This document shows positions 13,041 through 24,900 of a stretch of 64,000 nucleotides of DNA, piece after piece. A program made the position numbers and the translations under genes. Below the pieces are notes generated by a model. The model was not told the origin of the DNA, made no database searches, and saw only the letters and a list, made by a program, of their open reading frames with translations. Position 1 is the first letter of the stretch. Each line of letters begins with the position of its first letter. Source of the DNA: Taeniopygia guttata (lineage: Eukaryota; Chordata; Aves; Passeriformes; Estrildidae); the NCBI RefSeq assembly GCF_048771995.1, contig NC_133024.1:88010501-88074500 (forward strand), read 5' to 3'.

Positions 13041-15063
13041 ATGTCCCTTGCTAACATATATGGCTACTCAGAGGTTTCTCATTTCAATATGAGATATTCA
13101 ATATTGGCTAAATATTTACACTTCTAAATCAGGGTTTATCACAAAAATACAACTAGATCCTCAGCCACAGATTCCCTGGCAAAATGCTCCATTGACTGGA
13201 CTTCTGCCAGGGTGGGATAAAGGTTAGTTAATTCCATGCTCCTGACGGTCCTTTGAAGGACCCAGGGCACATCCTGTCGTCCCATCATGCTCAGTTTATC
13301 TGAATAGGGGCATTAGGGAAGGTTTGGACAAGATGTGGTTCTTGATGTCTCTCCTCCTTCTGGAGGTCAGAGACTGGCTACAGCAGAAGGGGAGAAGGTG
13401 GACAAGAGAAAAAGCTTCTCCACGTAGGACCAAGCAATCTCATGAGTGATGAATCATCTCTCTGATCCTCAAACTCAGAATTGAGATGATCACCATGTTA
13501 TAAACGAGAATCAAATCAAGAACCAATGAGTTGCCTCTAAAGATACCATCTGGGCTTTTTCTACTGACATGCTTCTTACTCTGGCATTGTCTTAGGCCAT
13601 TAGGACCCTTATTGCTACCTTTCTGTGGTCCTTTGGGGTATATGTTACATACTTAAAAATGCACAAAATATCTTGATTTTCTCACAGATTAATGAAGTGT
13701 TTTGTGGCAAAGCAAGGAAAGGGTGTGGGTCCTTCCTTTATATGGCTGCCTGTGACTGCCAGAGACTGGATTTAATCACTCAAAGGCTTCTTCCAGTTGT
13801 ATTACTGATACTAGTAGTTCAGGCTGAGCTTGTAGGATAATTTGGATTATTGCCCTGACTATGCTTTACTTTGCACTCAGGTCTGTGCTGGGGGCAGGAC
13901 TCTTGTAATTGGTTCTGAAAGTCTCAAGCAACCCAGAGGAAGGAGCTGAAGGGAGCAGTCTACTGCCTGAAGTCCACAGATGTAAAAGATTTGAAACCAT
14001 CTGACTTTTGCATCCCAAACTCTTCTTCTGAATTTGATTTTTTAGAGAAAGACTTTCTCATTCCTCATGCAGCAATGGAGTCTCTTTGCATATCACAGTC
14101 TTAAACCTGCCTGAGGCCTCTCGACACTTTAATCATGAAACAGAAATTCAAGAATCAACAGGAAGGACTTTTGGCAGCCACCACAATCCTGCAGATACAG
14201 TCCCTTCCTTATTTTCTCTAGAGTTTCCTGCAGAATTTGGCTGGATTGGCTGTGGGACTATTCTTTCATTGCCTACTTCTCTGCTGGGGTTTTGGAGACC
14301 TCATCACAGTTCTTCTTATCACCCCCTCCATGCTCCTTTTTTTGTCACGTCTCTTTCATCGTCTTTCATCAGGCAGGATCATGCAGTCTCTCAGACACTG
14401 TACAGGTAGAGGCATCCTCACCCCACAGACATGTAACAAATCTGCAAGGCTGCATTAGTATTCTGGCCAGGAGGCATTGCCCTGGCATGGGAACTGGAGA
14501 GCAAACCATCAGGGCACATGGAGGGGCTGAGGGACAGTTACCAAAGCTGCTCTTCAGTGCTCCATCATGGATTCACATGGCCCAATGGGTCTGAATGCCA
14601 CATCAAATATGACAGACTAGAGGTACCTCCTGCACTGCACCCTCAGTGCCTCTGAGCATCTCGGTGGCTTTTCCGAAAGGGAAAGCACAGGGGACTGCGC
14701 TGCAGTCTTCTCAAGGTAGCCCCATGGAAGGTCTAGGGGAGATGGGAAGACCCATGCTGGTCCCATGGTAATGAGCCCTGCATAGCTTCTGGAATGATTT
14801 ACAAGGAAGGAAGCCACCTCTGCCTACAAAGAAGAGAAGAAAATATGAGTCAAAATGTTGCCACAGCGATTTTACAGATATATTACAGATGTATTGATAG
14901 AAAAAGCAGGAACTAAAACACACAGTATAATGGGAAATAGAAGGTTTAGAAAACATCTATTGTGCTGCAGAGATAAAGAGATGCCAGTGAATGTGTTTTT
15001 TAAATGGAAGCCCCATCTTTTTTATTTAATAGAAAAGCTGATTGCATTCCCTTTTTTTATGAA

Positions 15064-15945
15064 AAATCATAAAATCATACAATGGTTCAGGTTGGAAGGT
15101 GCATTAAAAATTATCTCGTTCCAACCCCCCCTTCCCCCACCTTGGGCAGGAACTCCTTCCTCTAGCCCAGGTTGCTCAGAGCCCCATCCAACCTGGTTTT
15201 AAACACTTCCAGGAATGGGGCATCTGCAGTTTCTCTGGGCAACCTGTTCCAGTGCCTCACCACCTTCACAGTAAATAATTTCTTCCTAATATCTAACCTA
15301 AACTTGCCCTCTTTCAGTTTAAAGCCGTTATACCTTGTCCTATCACTACATGCCCTTGTAAGAAGTCCCCCTCCACCTTTCCCTTCAGGAACTGGAAGTC
15401 TGTTAATAAAGTCTACCTGGAGGCTTTTTTTCTCAAGGCTGGACAACCCTACACACGAAAGATGTTCCAATAATCATCTTTGTGGCCCTTCTTTGCACTC
15501 ATGTCAACAGGTCCACACACTTCCTCTGCCCCAGAAGTGGATGCAGCACTCCATATGGGGTCTTACCAGAGTGTAGCAGTAAGGCAGAATCCCCTCTCTT
15601 GCCAGCTGGTCACTGACATAGAGAGCAGCACCACCTCTTCATGTCCCCTGCCTGACCCTCCTGAAGAGCTGTATCCTTCCATTCCAACATCCCAGTCAGG
15701 GGAGCCACGTCTCCATGATGCTGATAAGGCTGTAGCACTGCAGGCATGCACACAACCCTAACTTCTCTCATTAAGTCCCCATGCTGTGTGTTTGAGCAGA
15801 GGTATTTAAGTTGGGCCCCCTGATAAAGATGGAGTGCCACTGGCTGGTGTGGCAGGAATTCCTTTGTGCTGCCCTTCAGGCGCTCTCCTGATGACCTGTG
15901 ATCCTTCTCCAGGCTCTGGGCATCTCGTGCTGGCCCTGGCATCAA
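15064..15945 (-). mobile_element. CR1 LINE copy, minus strand, apparently internally deleted
   Basis: The left part (15064 to about 15605) is a CR1 3' end in reverse orientation. Its minus-strand translation contains the CR1 ORF2 tail FRLDIRKKLFTVKVVRHWNR, then LPRETADAPFLEVFKTRLD. The right part (about 15610-15945) translates to the start of the CR1 endonuclease domain (GAQLKYLCSNTQHG, related to the CR1 string LKCLYTNARSMGNK). The rest of the endonuclease and nearly all of the reverse transcriptase, roughly 2 kb, is missing between them. This is either an internal deletion or two copies side by side. ORF2 is non-functional. Confidence 0.88.
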
Positions 15946-18900
15946 ACTGGAAGGGATGATTGAGGTTCTCCTCCCTGAGAAACTTTATTTTAACAAACTT
16001 TAAAAACTTTGTTAGGCTTCAAGTTTAATAAACTCTTCAGTTTAAATGAAACAAACCAGTGAAAAGGAAGGAGCAGTAAATTGTTAGCTGCCTATCTAAA
16101 AACAAGGGAGCTGCAAACAGTTATTCCAAAGGCATTTTCTTCATCCTGCTCACTAACTTGTAACTCAAGTGGAATAATTAATTAATTTGAGGCACTCTGA
16201 AATGTGCAAATGTGTTTTGCAGCATCTCCTGTAATCAATCACTCTACAGGGAGACAATTAATTTATCAAAATTAGGAATAACTGATAGGGTTGTTTCACA
16301 GTTCCTGTACCTGTAGAGAGGAAAAAAACCCAATTAATTAAATAAAAGAGAGAATTTCTCCAAATCAATGACTCCCCAGCCAAATAAAATTCAACCTCTT
16401 GTGGTAATGAATTTATTTTGGGCTTGGTGAGGAATGTGGTGATCTCCAAAGGTAAGCACCTTCCACAGACACCAGTGCCCAGAAGCTGTATGAGCTCTCA
16501 CACTGCAGTGCTGTTGCCAGGTGTCAGCACTTTCCCCTAATCCGTTCAGCAACATTTGAACACCAGTTTAATTTTAAACTCATTGGCTCACTGATGAACT
16601 GCTGAGGTGCAGTTTCATCAATCGCCTGGCCGCAGGTGCAGCACGTGTGGGCAGCTGCTCCCTCCACTCGCTGGTGTCACCCCCAGGATGTGCTGGAGGT
16701 CACAGTCCCCACAGCAGCCCTTGTGGAAGACTTGACTTTTTCCAGGCCCTGGCAGAGGGGGAGCTCCCAGGCCTGAGGCTGCTGAGGATGGCCACAGGGC
16801 TCTGCCCTTTCACAGGCTGCAGCAGCTGTTAGGTGCACGTTCACTTACAAAATGGGATGTCTTGATGCTTATCTTGAGCTAAGCTCAATGGAACCCCAAG
16901 TCTGGGCCTTTTAAGTGGTCCTACAATGCAAATATTAGATAATAATTTATAGAAGTAAGAATAGGCAAATGAGATAACCAAAAGTTTGTCTCAAACTCTG
17001 TTGAGGATTTTCATTTGAAGACATTAGGATTTAGATTTGGTTCTTGAGAAAAAATTTTTTCTTCCATGAAAGAAACACTAGAAGTATGTTGTTCCTGCAT
17101 TCAAGTATGGGATTCTTCCACATTTTCTCTGCATAAGGAAGAAGTATAGACTTATTCCTAATCAGTTAGCAGCAAGGAGTGAAGAACAGATCCTACACAC
17201 TAGGCATTATCAGAGAGATAATGAAACCCATATGACATTTCAGGGCAAGCTTTGAAAGTCTTTTCCTTAGATAAGCTATCAGCTGCTCTGTAAGCAAAAT
17301 TCTTGTGATTATGGGTTACCCCCCACCCTTGATTTTCATTAACATAACCACTTGCATAAAAAGCAAGATTCTTGTTTCTAAAAAGTCCATATTCTGCTGC
17401 TTGTTTCCCCCCACGCCCCCAAAGTTTTCATTCTCTGTTGGCAACTTGATAAATCACTTCCACTAACTCAATTATGGTATCACCAACACAGCTTTATCAC
17501 TTCAGGTGATAAGGAATGAGCAGCAAGCACAGCCACAAAACCTGCAGGAATACAGATTATGTTTCCATGTCATTTGCTCCATTAACAGCTTGTATGGAGT
17601 GTTTGAAAAAAATAGAAAGAACAAAAAGAAGACATGATAGAAAGAGATTATATTCTTTACATATCTCAGATGCTTACAGCTGAGGTAATGCATAAATTAT
17701 GAGTCTCATGTAGGGCCTTCTGAGAGCAGTGGAAGAACTTTCATCAGCTCCAGTGAGCTTCAGATAGAACAATGCATTTGGAGTGAAGCAGAGTACCATT
17801 ATGTAATGACAAAAATTAGAGGAGAAAAAAAAAGAAGCAAGTGAGAAGAGAAAGAAGGCTGCAAGCATTTTTGCTGACTTGGATATGAAGGTTCACAGCA
17901 TAAAGCCAAAAGAGATCCATATCTAAATGGAAATGAGGAAACCACTACATCTGAATGAGATTTTGCTGATCCAGTCTAATTAACCTGGTAAATGTTCAGA
18001 TACTTTAGTAATTAAACTTTAACTTTAGAAGCTAAATTGCTTCTAAATAAGCTCCTGGGATTTATTTTTTGCATGGAGATCAACAGTATTCTTGTCTTCT
18101 ACAATACAAGAGAATTCTGGAGCAGAATTCTGGCAGCCATAATTATAGTCCAAGCCACCACCAGAGACAGATTTCTAGATCCATATTTAATTATAGTGAA
18201 GAAGACCCGTGAAAAAAGAAAAACATTAAAGAATTGTAACTAGCAAAATTTCTTATAGTATTTAAATCACTAAGTGCTACAATCAACTTGTGCTATAAAA
18301 TAAAATGCATTGTGGGAAAGTTAGGGGGTGAAACTACAGTGAAAATGACAGGTTACTGAGAAAGAATAATGTCTGGTTAATACTCACCATCCAAAACATA
18401 TTTAAATATTTCTAAAATAGAGGCACATTGCCACTTGGAAAATATACAGAGTACCTGTAAGACAGGAGAATCTGTCCCAGGCAGGCCATGAGAGTGATTA
18501 TGAATAGCCTCCTCAGCAGAACTTCCCAGGGCAATGTTGCACAAGAAGAGGTGCACCAAACAGAAGCACACGTTGCTATTTGTCTGTGCAGTGTGCAGAA
18601 GACCACTCTGGAGAGAGATGCCCAGGTATGGGGTCCATGCTGCATGAAGAACAAGGAAATACTGGGGAGAGCCACAGGAAAACAGTCCAGGTGACCCTCA
18701 GCCAGGAGAGCAAGCCTTCCCAGGTGTGACTTGAGGCAGAAAGGCTGTCATTCTCACCTAGGAGAAATCTTAGCAGCCTTACGTTCATGCAGACATAAAA
18801 ATCGATCTGATAAGGGAAAGGTGGAGTGGTATAAAGTTACAGACAAGGGGATAACAAGATCCAGCGGGTAGAAATTTAAGTCAGGTGAATTCAACCTTAA

Positions 18901-21900
18901 CACAAGAACTAATCTACTGCTAAAGTTAATGGGATGTTGCAGAGCCTGAAGAGGGAAGAAGGTGGGTGCCTCTGCCAGTTTGTGTCAATCCATGACCTTT
19001 ACAACACACTGCTCTCTTTGCATCACCTGCACATAATATATACAGAGCCACAGAGTGGCGAGCAGGCAGGAGAGCCAAGGCACAGGGGGTCAGGTGCAGA
19101 GGGGATATTGAGGCAGATTAGATCTGGTACAGGCACATACTTCTTGTTTGCACTGCTGCAGGTAGCTGTGTGGATGAAAATGCAGTGATTCCTCTCTTTG
19201 ATGCCTCCTTGCTCCACAGAAGACTGGGGAATGCTACAGCACCAGGCAGTGCCAGCACGTGTTGATAAGACCATTAGTGCAATGAAACTCCCTGTATCCA
19301 GGCTTTGTGCAGTTTCCTGGAAGGTTCTGGGGGGGATATTTTTATCCTGCCAATGTTTGCATACTGTATATGTATTTCAGAAAAAGGCAGAAAGAGGGAT
19401 TTAACTCCAACAGGGCACAGTAAATCCAAACAGGATGGATCATAGCACACCAAGGCAACTGTTTGGTGCTCAGAGATGATATCAACACCTCATTGCATTT
19501 TATTTAGCCCATTGACAGATACAGAATTGGGTCGGAAGAAACCTTTGAGCAACATCTGCTGATGTCCACCACGCTGAGGAGAGGCCACCATGGGTGTGCT
19601 CACTCCTGCTTCCCACTCCTGTCTGACACCCCCACAGCCTCCTCAGCTGATGGACCCCAGGCTTTGCTTCTGTCTCCAAAGAGGAGAGTGCCAATGGGAT
19701 GCAGTGCCATGGAGGGAGCCAGCTTGTGTTTCCTGAGCTTTGGGTACCTGAATGCTGAGCAGAAATGAAGAGATTTCAGTTGGGAGCTGGACTTCTCCAG
19801 CTTCCTGCTGAGCCTGGGTGCAGCCCTTTAGTTAATGGGAAATAATTGCATTTGACAGAGGAAGAGGCTGTCAAGTAATATGAGAAAAATTACTTTTGAT
19901 TTAGCAGAAGTCATTTTAACCTGAGGTGTCCTGTAGGAAGTAGATGCAGATATGAAGCCAGCATTTCTACGAGCAAGATATGTTGTCTTTTCAGAAACAT
20001 TCCCCCTTCACTGGAGATATGCCCTATTTGGACAGTGGCTGAAAGACAGGAGATGAAAGGCTGCTGAGCCTGATGTTTCCTACCAACTGGAACCACTCCA
20101 CCTTCCTGCTGCATCAGAGGGATGGCAGCAACCAGTGGGGTGGGATCTGCCAGGGCACATTTAGGCTGGAGTTGGACCTGAAGAAGGCTTAGGATGTGCA
20201 AAACCTCTTGACTTATTTGCTTATCAAAGGATTTAGGTATAGCTTTCTAGAAGAAGCTGGCACAGACTGAGCTCAGCTCAGCCCCACAGCAGGAGGAACT
20301 GGGCTCCTCAGTTCCTGGGCCTCTTTGAAAATCCCAAACTTCCTCTCCCCTCCTGCCCCTGGGGCATGGGCCATCTCAGGATGCTTACGTGTGACTTATT
20401 TCATAATGTAGTGAAATAATAATGTTATGGGAGATATTAAACTCACTAAACTCCAACAACTAGTGTAATGTGGAGTTTGAAGAGCTGGTGATCATAAGTG
20501 GTTAACTAACAAGTGTTTACAGTGCCTCATGGTAGTTGCTGGCACTAAGACAAGGGCAGTAAAAAGTGGATTAGATGAAGATAAATGTGAGACACAGGCA
20601 GAAACAAGTACTCTAGCAGATGTGTGTGGAAATTAATGGGGTGGTGATAATAACAAATTCTGATTCGCCACACAGTAAATGTGTCTCTTGATAATTGGTT
20701 TCCAGCAGAATACCAACCGGGCATGCAGAAGACAGAAACCTAAATGTGACATCTCCACACTGCCAAAGCAATGGATGGACACAGAAAACCTCACAAATGA
20801 TAGCTGGAAAAGCTGAGTTTGTTTTGTCCCCGGAAGTCTTCAAGATTTTATTTTCTGGATCTGTGACCAAGTCTCTCGACAAATAAATCCTCAGGGATAC
20901 CAGGGAAAGATTTCTCCCAACTTGAGCTGAGATCTTGGCCATGTTCCAACCACTGCTGCAGATATCCTGTCTGATGTGGGACAGGCAGCCACCACTGACC
21001 CCACATGTCTGCTCATCTGCCAAACTGGGATGTGAAAGCTCCCACACAGCACAATGCTTTGCCAGATGTGTTATTGAACTTCATGTGTTTATGTTTGTGA
21101 AGAGAACATAGGATGAAAGGAATTGCAGAAATGCAAGATATGATTTGTTATGATTTAAAAGCCATTCTGGTTTAGCAATGTTACTTTCAAATATTTGCAT
21201 CCTGCAGGCATTCCCAGATAAGGACTCAAGCCCAGCTTTTCTTTTCCAGTACCAATTTTTTAAAAAATCAGAGTGGTTTCCAAACCCTTCGGAAATGGAA
21301 CTTTGAGCATGCCTGCTGCAGCCTGTATGAGCACATGGGCCAGGCTGTGACTCCACAGACATGGAGGCATGGAAAGCAGTCCTGTCCTCGCCTCTGCTCC
21401 CCATGAGAACAGACCCAGCTTCACCCTGCACACCCATCCTTGCAGGCATTGGAATGAAGGGAGCACAAACTGAGCAGGGATGTTTTGCCAATGTGTGTGG
21501 AGTTGGGGTTGTGGTAGGGCAGGGAGGGCAGGAAGCCCCAAGATTGGTGTTACTGGAGGTAACTGTAAAAAGACCCACCTCAGCACTGGTAACCAGAATT
21601 TCTTCCCACTTACCTGAACTGAGGAATGTGAGAATAAATCCTGTGGGATGTCTCTGAGCCCCTGCTAAAATCCAGTAATTTGAATAAGTATAGGGAACTA
21701 AAGACAAAGACAGTGGAATTTGCGGATTTCCATTTTACATCGTAAAATAAATGTCATTTTCCATTCCCAGAGGAGGTAGCAAGAACCTCCCTGATTAAAG
21801 TTTTCCTGCTGAGAACACTCTGGCCACATGTGATGGTGCTGCTCATATACTCTGGTCCATGTCCCTTTTCTCCTGGCCTCCCCCTGTGCAGCCACACCAG

Positions 21901-24900
21901 TCCTGGGCCTCATTGCCTTGGGCTTGGGTAGTGAGGGGTCAGCACTGAGTGCAGTGCCCAAAAAATCCCCAAAAGGACTGGGTGGGGACCTGCTGACTTC
22001 AGGCTACCAACAATGCAGCCTAGTCAAGTGCATCTAATTTCCCAGTCACTGCTTCTTGCACACATGACCTGTTAAAAGGATTAAATTAAAAGAATTCCCA
22101 GAGCTAATCTAGCGACGATATTATGAGAGACAGGACCTCAAGCATATCCCAGAGGTGACTGATCAGGTTTCCTAGGATGTATTATTTATGGGACCATCTG
22201 CTTTAGACAAGTGTTGAAGTCTGAAGGGGAGAAGGATTTTGATGGAATTCACTCATTTAACTGGGACAGGGTGATAGTATAAGAGATGCTGTGGTTTCTC
22301 ACCACTCTTGCCACCTCTTTCCAAAAACTGATGCTGTAGTTATTTATGGAATAAAGCTGGCAGCAGGGTACCTCTGTGTCAATGCCCTCAACAAAATGCT
22401 GCTGAACTCTGGGAGCTCACGTGTGTCCTCACAGAAGGGGCCATTCATAGCAAGGACCATTAACATAAGGGAGAGAGGTGCAAATATGTTCCAGTCTGAG
22501 CTACTGGTACTGTGAAAAATACAGGAATACAAACAGAGCCATAACTGGAATGTGGGGAGGTGCAGGGGGTGGCCAAAAGAGGCAGAGTCAGCAGGAGAAC
22601 AGGAAGAATTTCTCCAAGATAGATTATTTAGTTACTATATAGCTCAGTAACTGCAGGATCTGTTTACAGCAATTACAGACAACATGAAACAAAATGACAA
22701 ATATAAAAAAGGACACTGTCTTTCTTTCTGATTTAGGCTGACGTACCATTTAAATAATATGGATCAAGCTATCTGAAATAAAATATCTTAATTAACAGAA
22801 TTCCCTTCTGTCCATCTCCCACAGTGCTAAAAGTAGCCACATTCTGCTGACATTTCCCCATCACATTTGTGTTATCAGATATCTAAATTTTGAAGCCTCC
22901 CTAGGGTAATGTCTAAGCCTTTCTTAGTGATCAGGAGTGAAAGTCCTGAAAGTCTCAAATCTTTGGTTGGGAAAGTTCTACTAAATCTTTACACAGAAAT
23001 TTGCTGGAAGCTACCTGTCAGTTTGCTGCCCACTTTCCAGTAATTCAGACTAATGACTCGTCAACACCCCCTTTTTTTTTTTGCCTTTTGCATCTGTCTA
23101 GAAGGAGCTTTCTGCTCCAGTTACTGGTTTAATAACACAAGGCTATGTACCGAGGCAATTTTCTCACCCAGTCTTACTTGATTTGTCTCATGCCTGTTTT
23201 CTTAATCCTTATTTTTAAGTTTTTCAAAAACATTATCTGAGCAACTAGTTCTAAAGATTTATACTTCTGAATTGGGGTATTGCTTCAGAGCTGTTCTTCT
23301 GGACACTGGTTTTATGCAGGAAAGTTTTGACTGCAAAAAATGCAGTCTTAGAGTCACAGGCTATAAGAAAGGTGAATGTGAACATCAGAAATCCTTTTAT
23401 GCAGTTTTTGCTTAGCTGAAATTTCAGCTTAAATTTCAGTTCCTGTGTTATGGAAGGTTTGTCCCAGAGTTGCTACCTATGAGTGTTTTACCAGACAGAC
23501 AGGGAATTAGACTTCTGTCTGATAGGTGATTTGCTGTAACATCCATGTGCTGAATGTTCAGGCTGGGAAACAGCCTGCAGAAGGAACCTGGATTAAGCCA
23601 TTTGGCAGGATTGTTCTTGCTCATCAGAGCTTCATTGAGGTGCCTTTCTGGTGTAGCTGCAATCTCACTTCACCCTTGGCAGTGGCACACTGGGGCATCG
23701 TCGGGCCCTTCTGGCTGGAGGACAGTCATGGATCATCATGGATGGTCATGGACTGTGACAGCCAGGAAGAGGGAGCAGCAAAGCTCCCCCATGAGCAGAC
23801 TTCAGCCACAAGTGTAACATCAGCTACCCTTCCATGAAGGCCTGTGGCAAAGGGCTGGGTGCCCTCAGCAGCCCCTGCTCTGTGGCACCTGGACAATGAG
23901 GGTGCTACGAGCTGCATGTGTGCAGTAGAGGGAATCACATGAAACCCCCTCCGTGGGGCAATGCAGGCTTGTGTCCCTTGCATACTGCCAAACATCCATG
24001 AAGGCCACTTTTTTGGCACACATTTCAGTCTCTAAATAGCCAGCAAGGTGTATGCAGACAGAAACCTGCGTGAAGATGAGTGCCTGGGGACAAGCGAGGA
24101 CATGCACTCTCTTCTTGCTGCAAAAGTTGGAGTCAGCAAGGTGATAAAAAGCAATCGAGCCACTGGAGTCCCTTTTTGCTCTTGTAAAAATAATACTTGT
24201 GACAGATTTGTCTCTCTACCTCCCAGCCCAAAATTGTCCCAAGGACTGGATTTCTCTTCCAGATCACTCTGATTGGCAGCCCTTCGCCTACTTCAGGGAA
24301 ATGACCCACACAAGCCAAGACCTTTGGGCCAGATGGAGGGACAGGGATTTTAAAGCCCTTACAGGACAAAAAAGTGCAGTGTCTTGTCATCTGGGGGGCT
24401 TTTGAGCAGGTATCTCTGCAGAGGCTTCTTCATTTTCCAGGAAAACAGGCTGAAATGTGAGAGCATCTTAAGGAATACCTACAGCAAGCACACCTCCCTA
24501 TGCGTTAGTACAGTCCTTATCACAAAATGTCTTGCTGCTGCCACTGCGCAGTTAAAGCAGGGGTGAATCCTCCATTACTGCTGGGTTAGTTTTTGCTGGA
24601 TTCTTCTGCCAGATTTTTCTTCATGTGACTTAGTGAGTTAAACTGTGCAGGTGGAGCCATGATGTTGTCAAGTCAAGGTGGTATAGGTGGTGATAGTACC
24701 CCCTGGAAGAGATGAAGAGAGAAGAGAGGCTCTTCTTGGTGGTGAGACATCCAGCGTGTCTCAGTCTCATCTGACTTGGCTCTCAACATTGCATGGTGTT
24801 TTCCTGTCCCCTGTGCTGTGTCTCATTCAGTCAGTAGGAGGGTGAATCAGGAGATCAAGTGAAATGATGGGAAGGCTGTTTCTCTCTTTTATCTTGGGGT

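Larger units (their letters stand above)
3851..15063. other. Intergenic, only simple repeats
   Basis: No exon with a recognisable protein match, no CR1 of convincing length and no RNA gene. Simple repeats are listed separately. Small curiosities are a 15-bp-spaced duplication of TAATTATGGGGA at 4104-4130 and a short perfect hairpin at 9854-9870. Confidence 0.6.
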
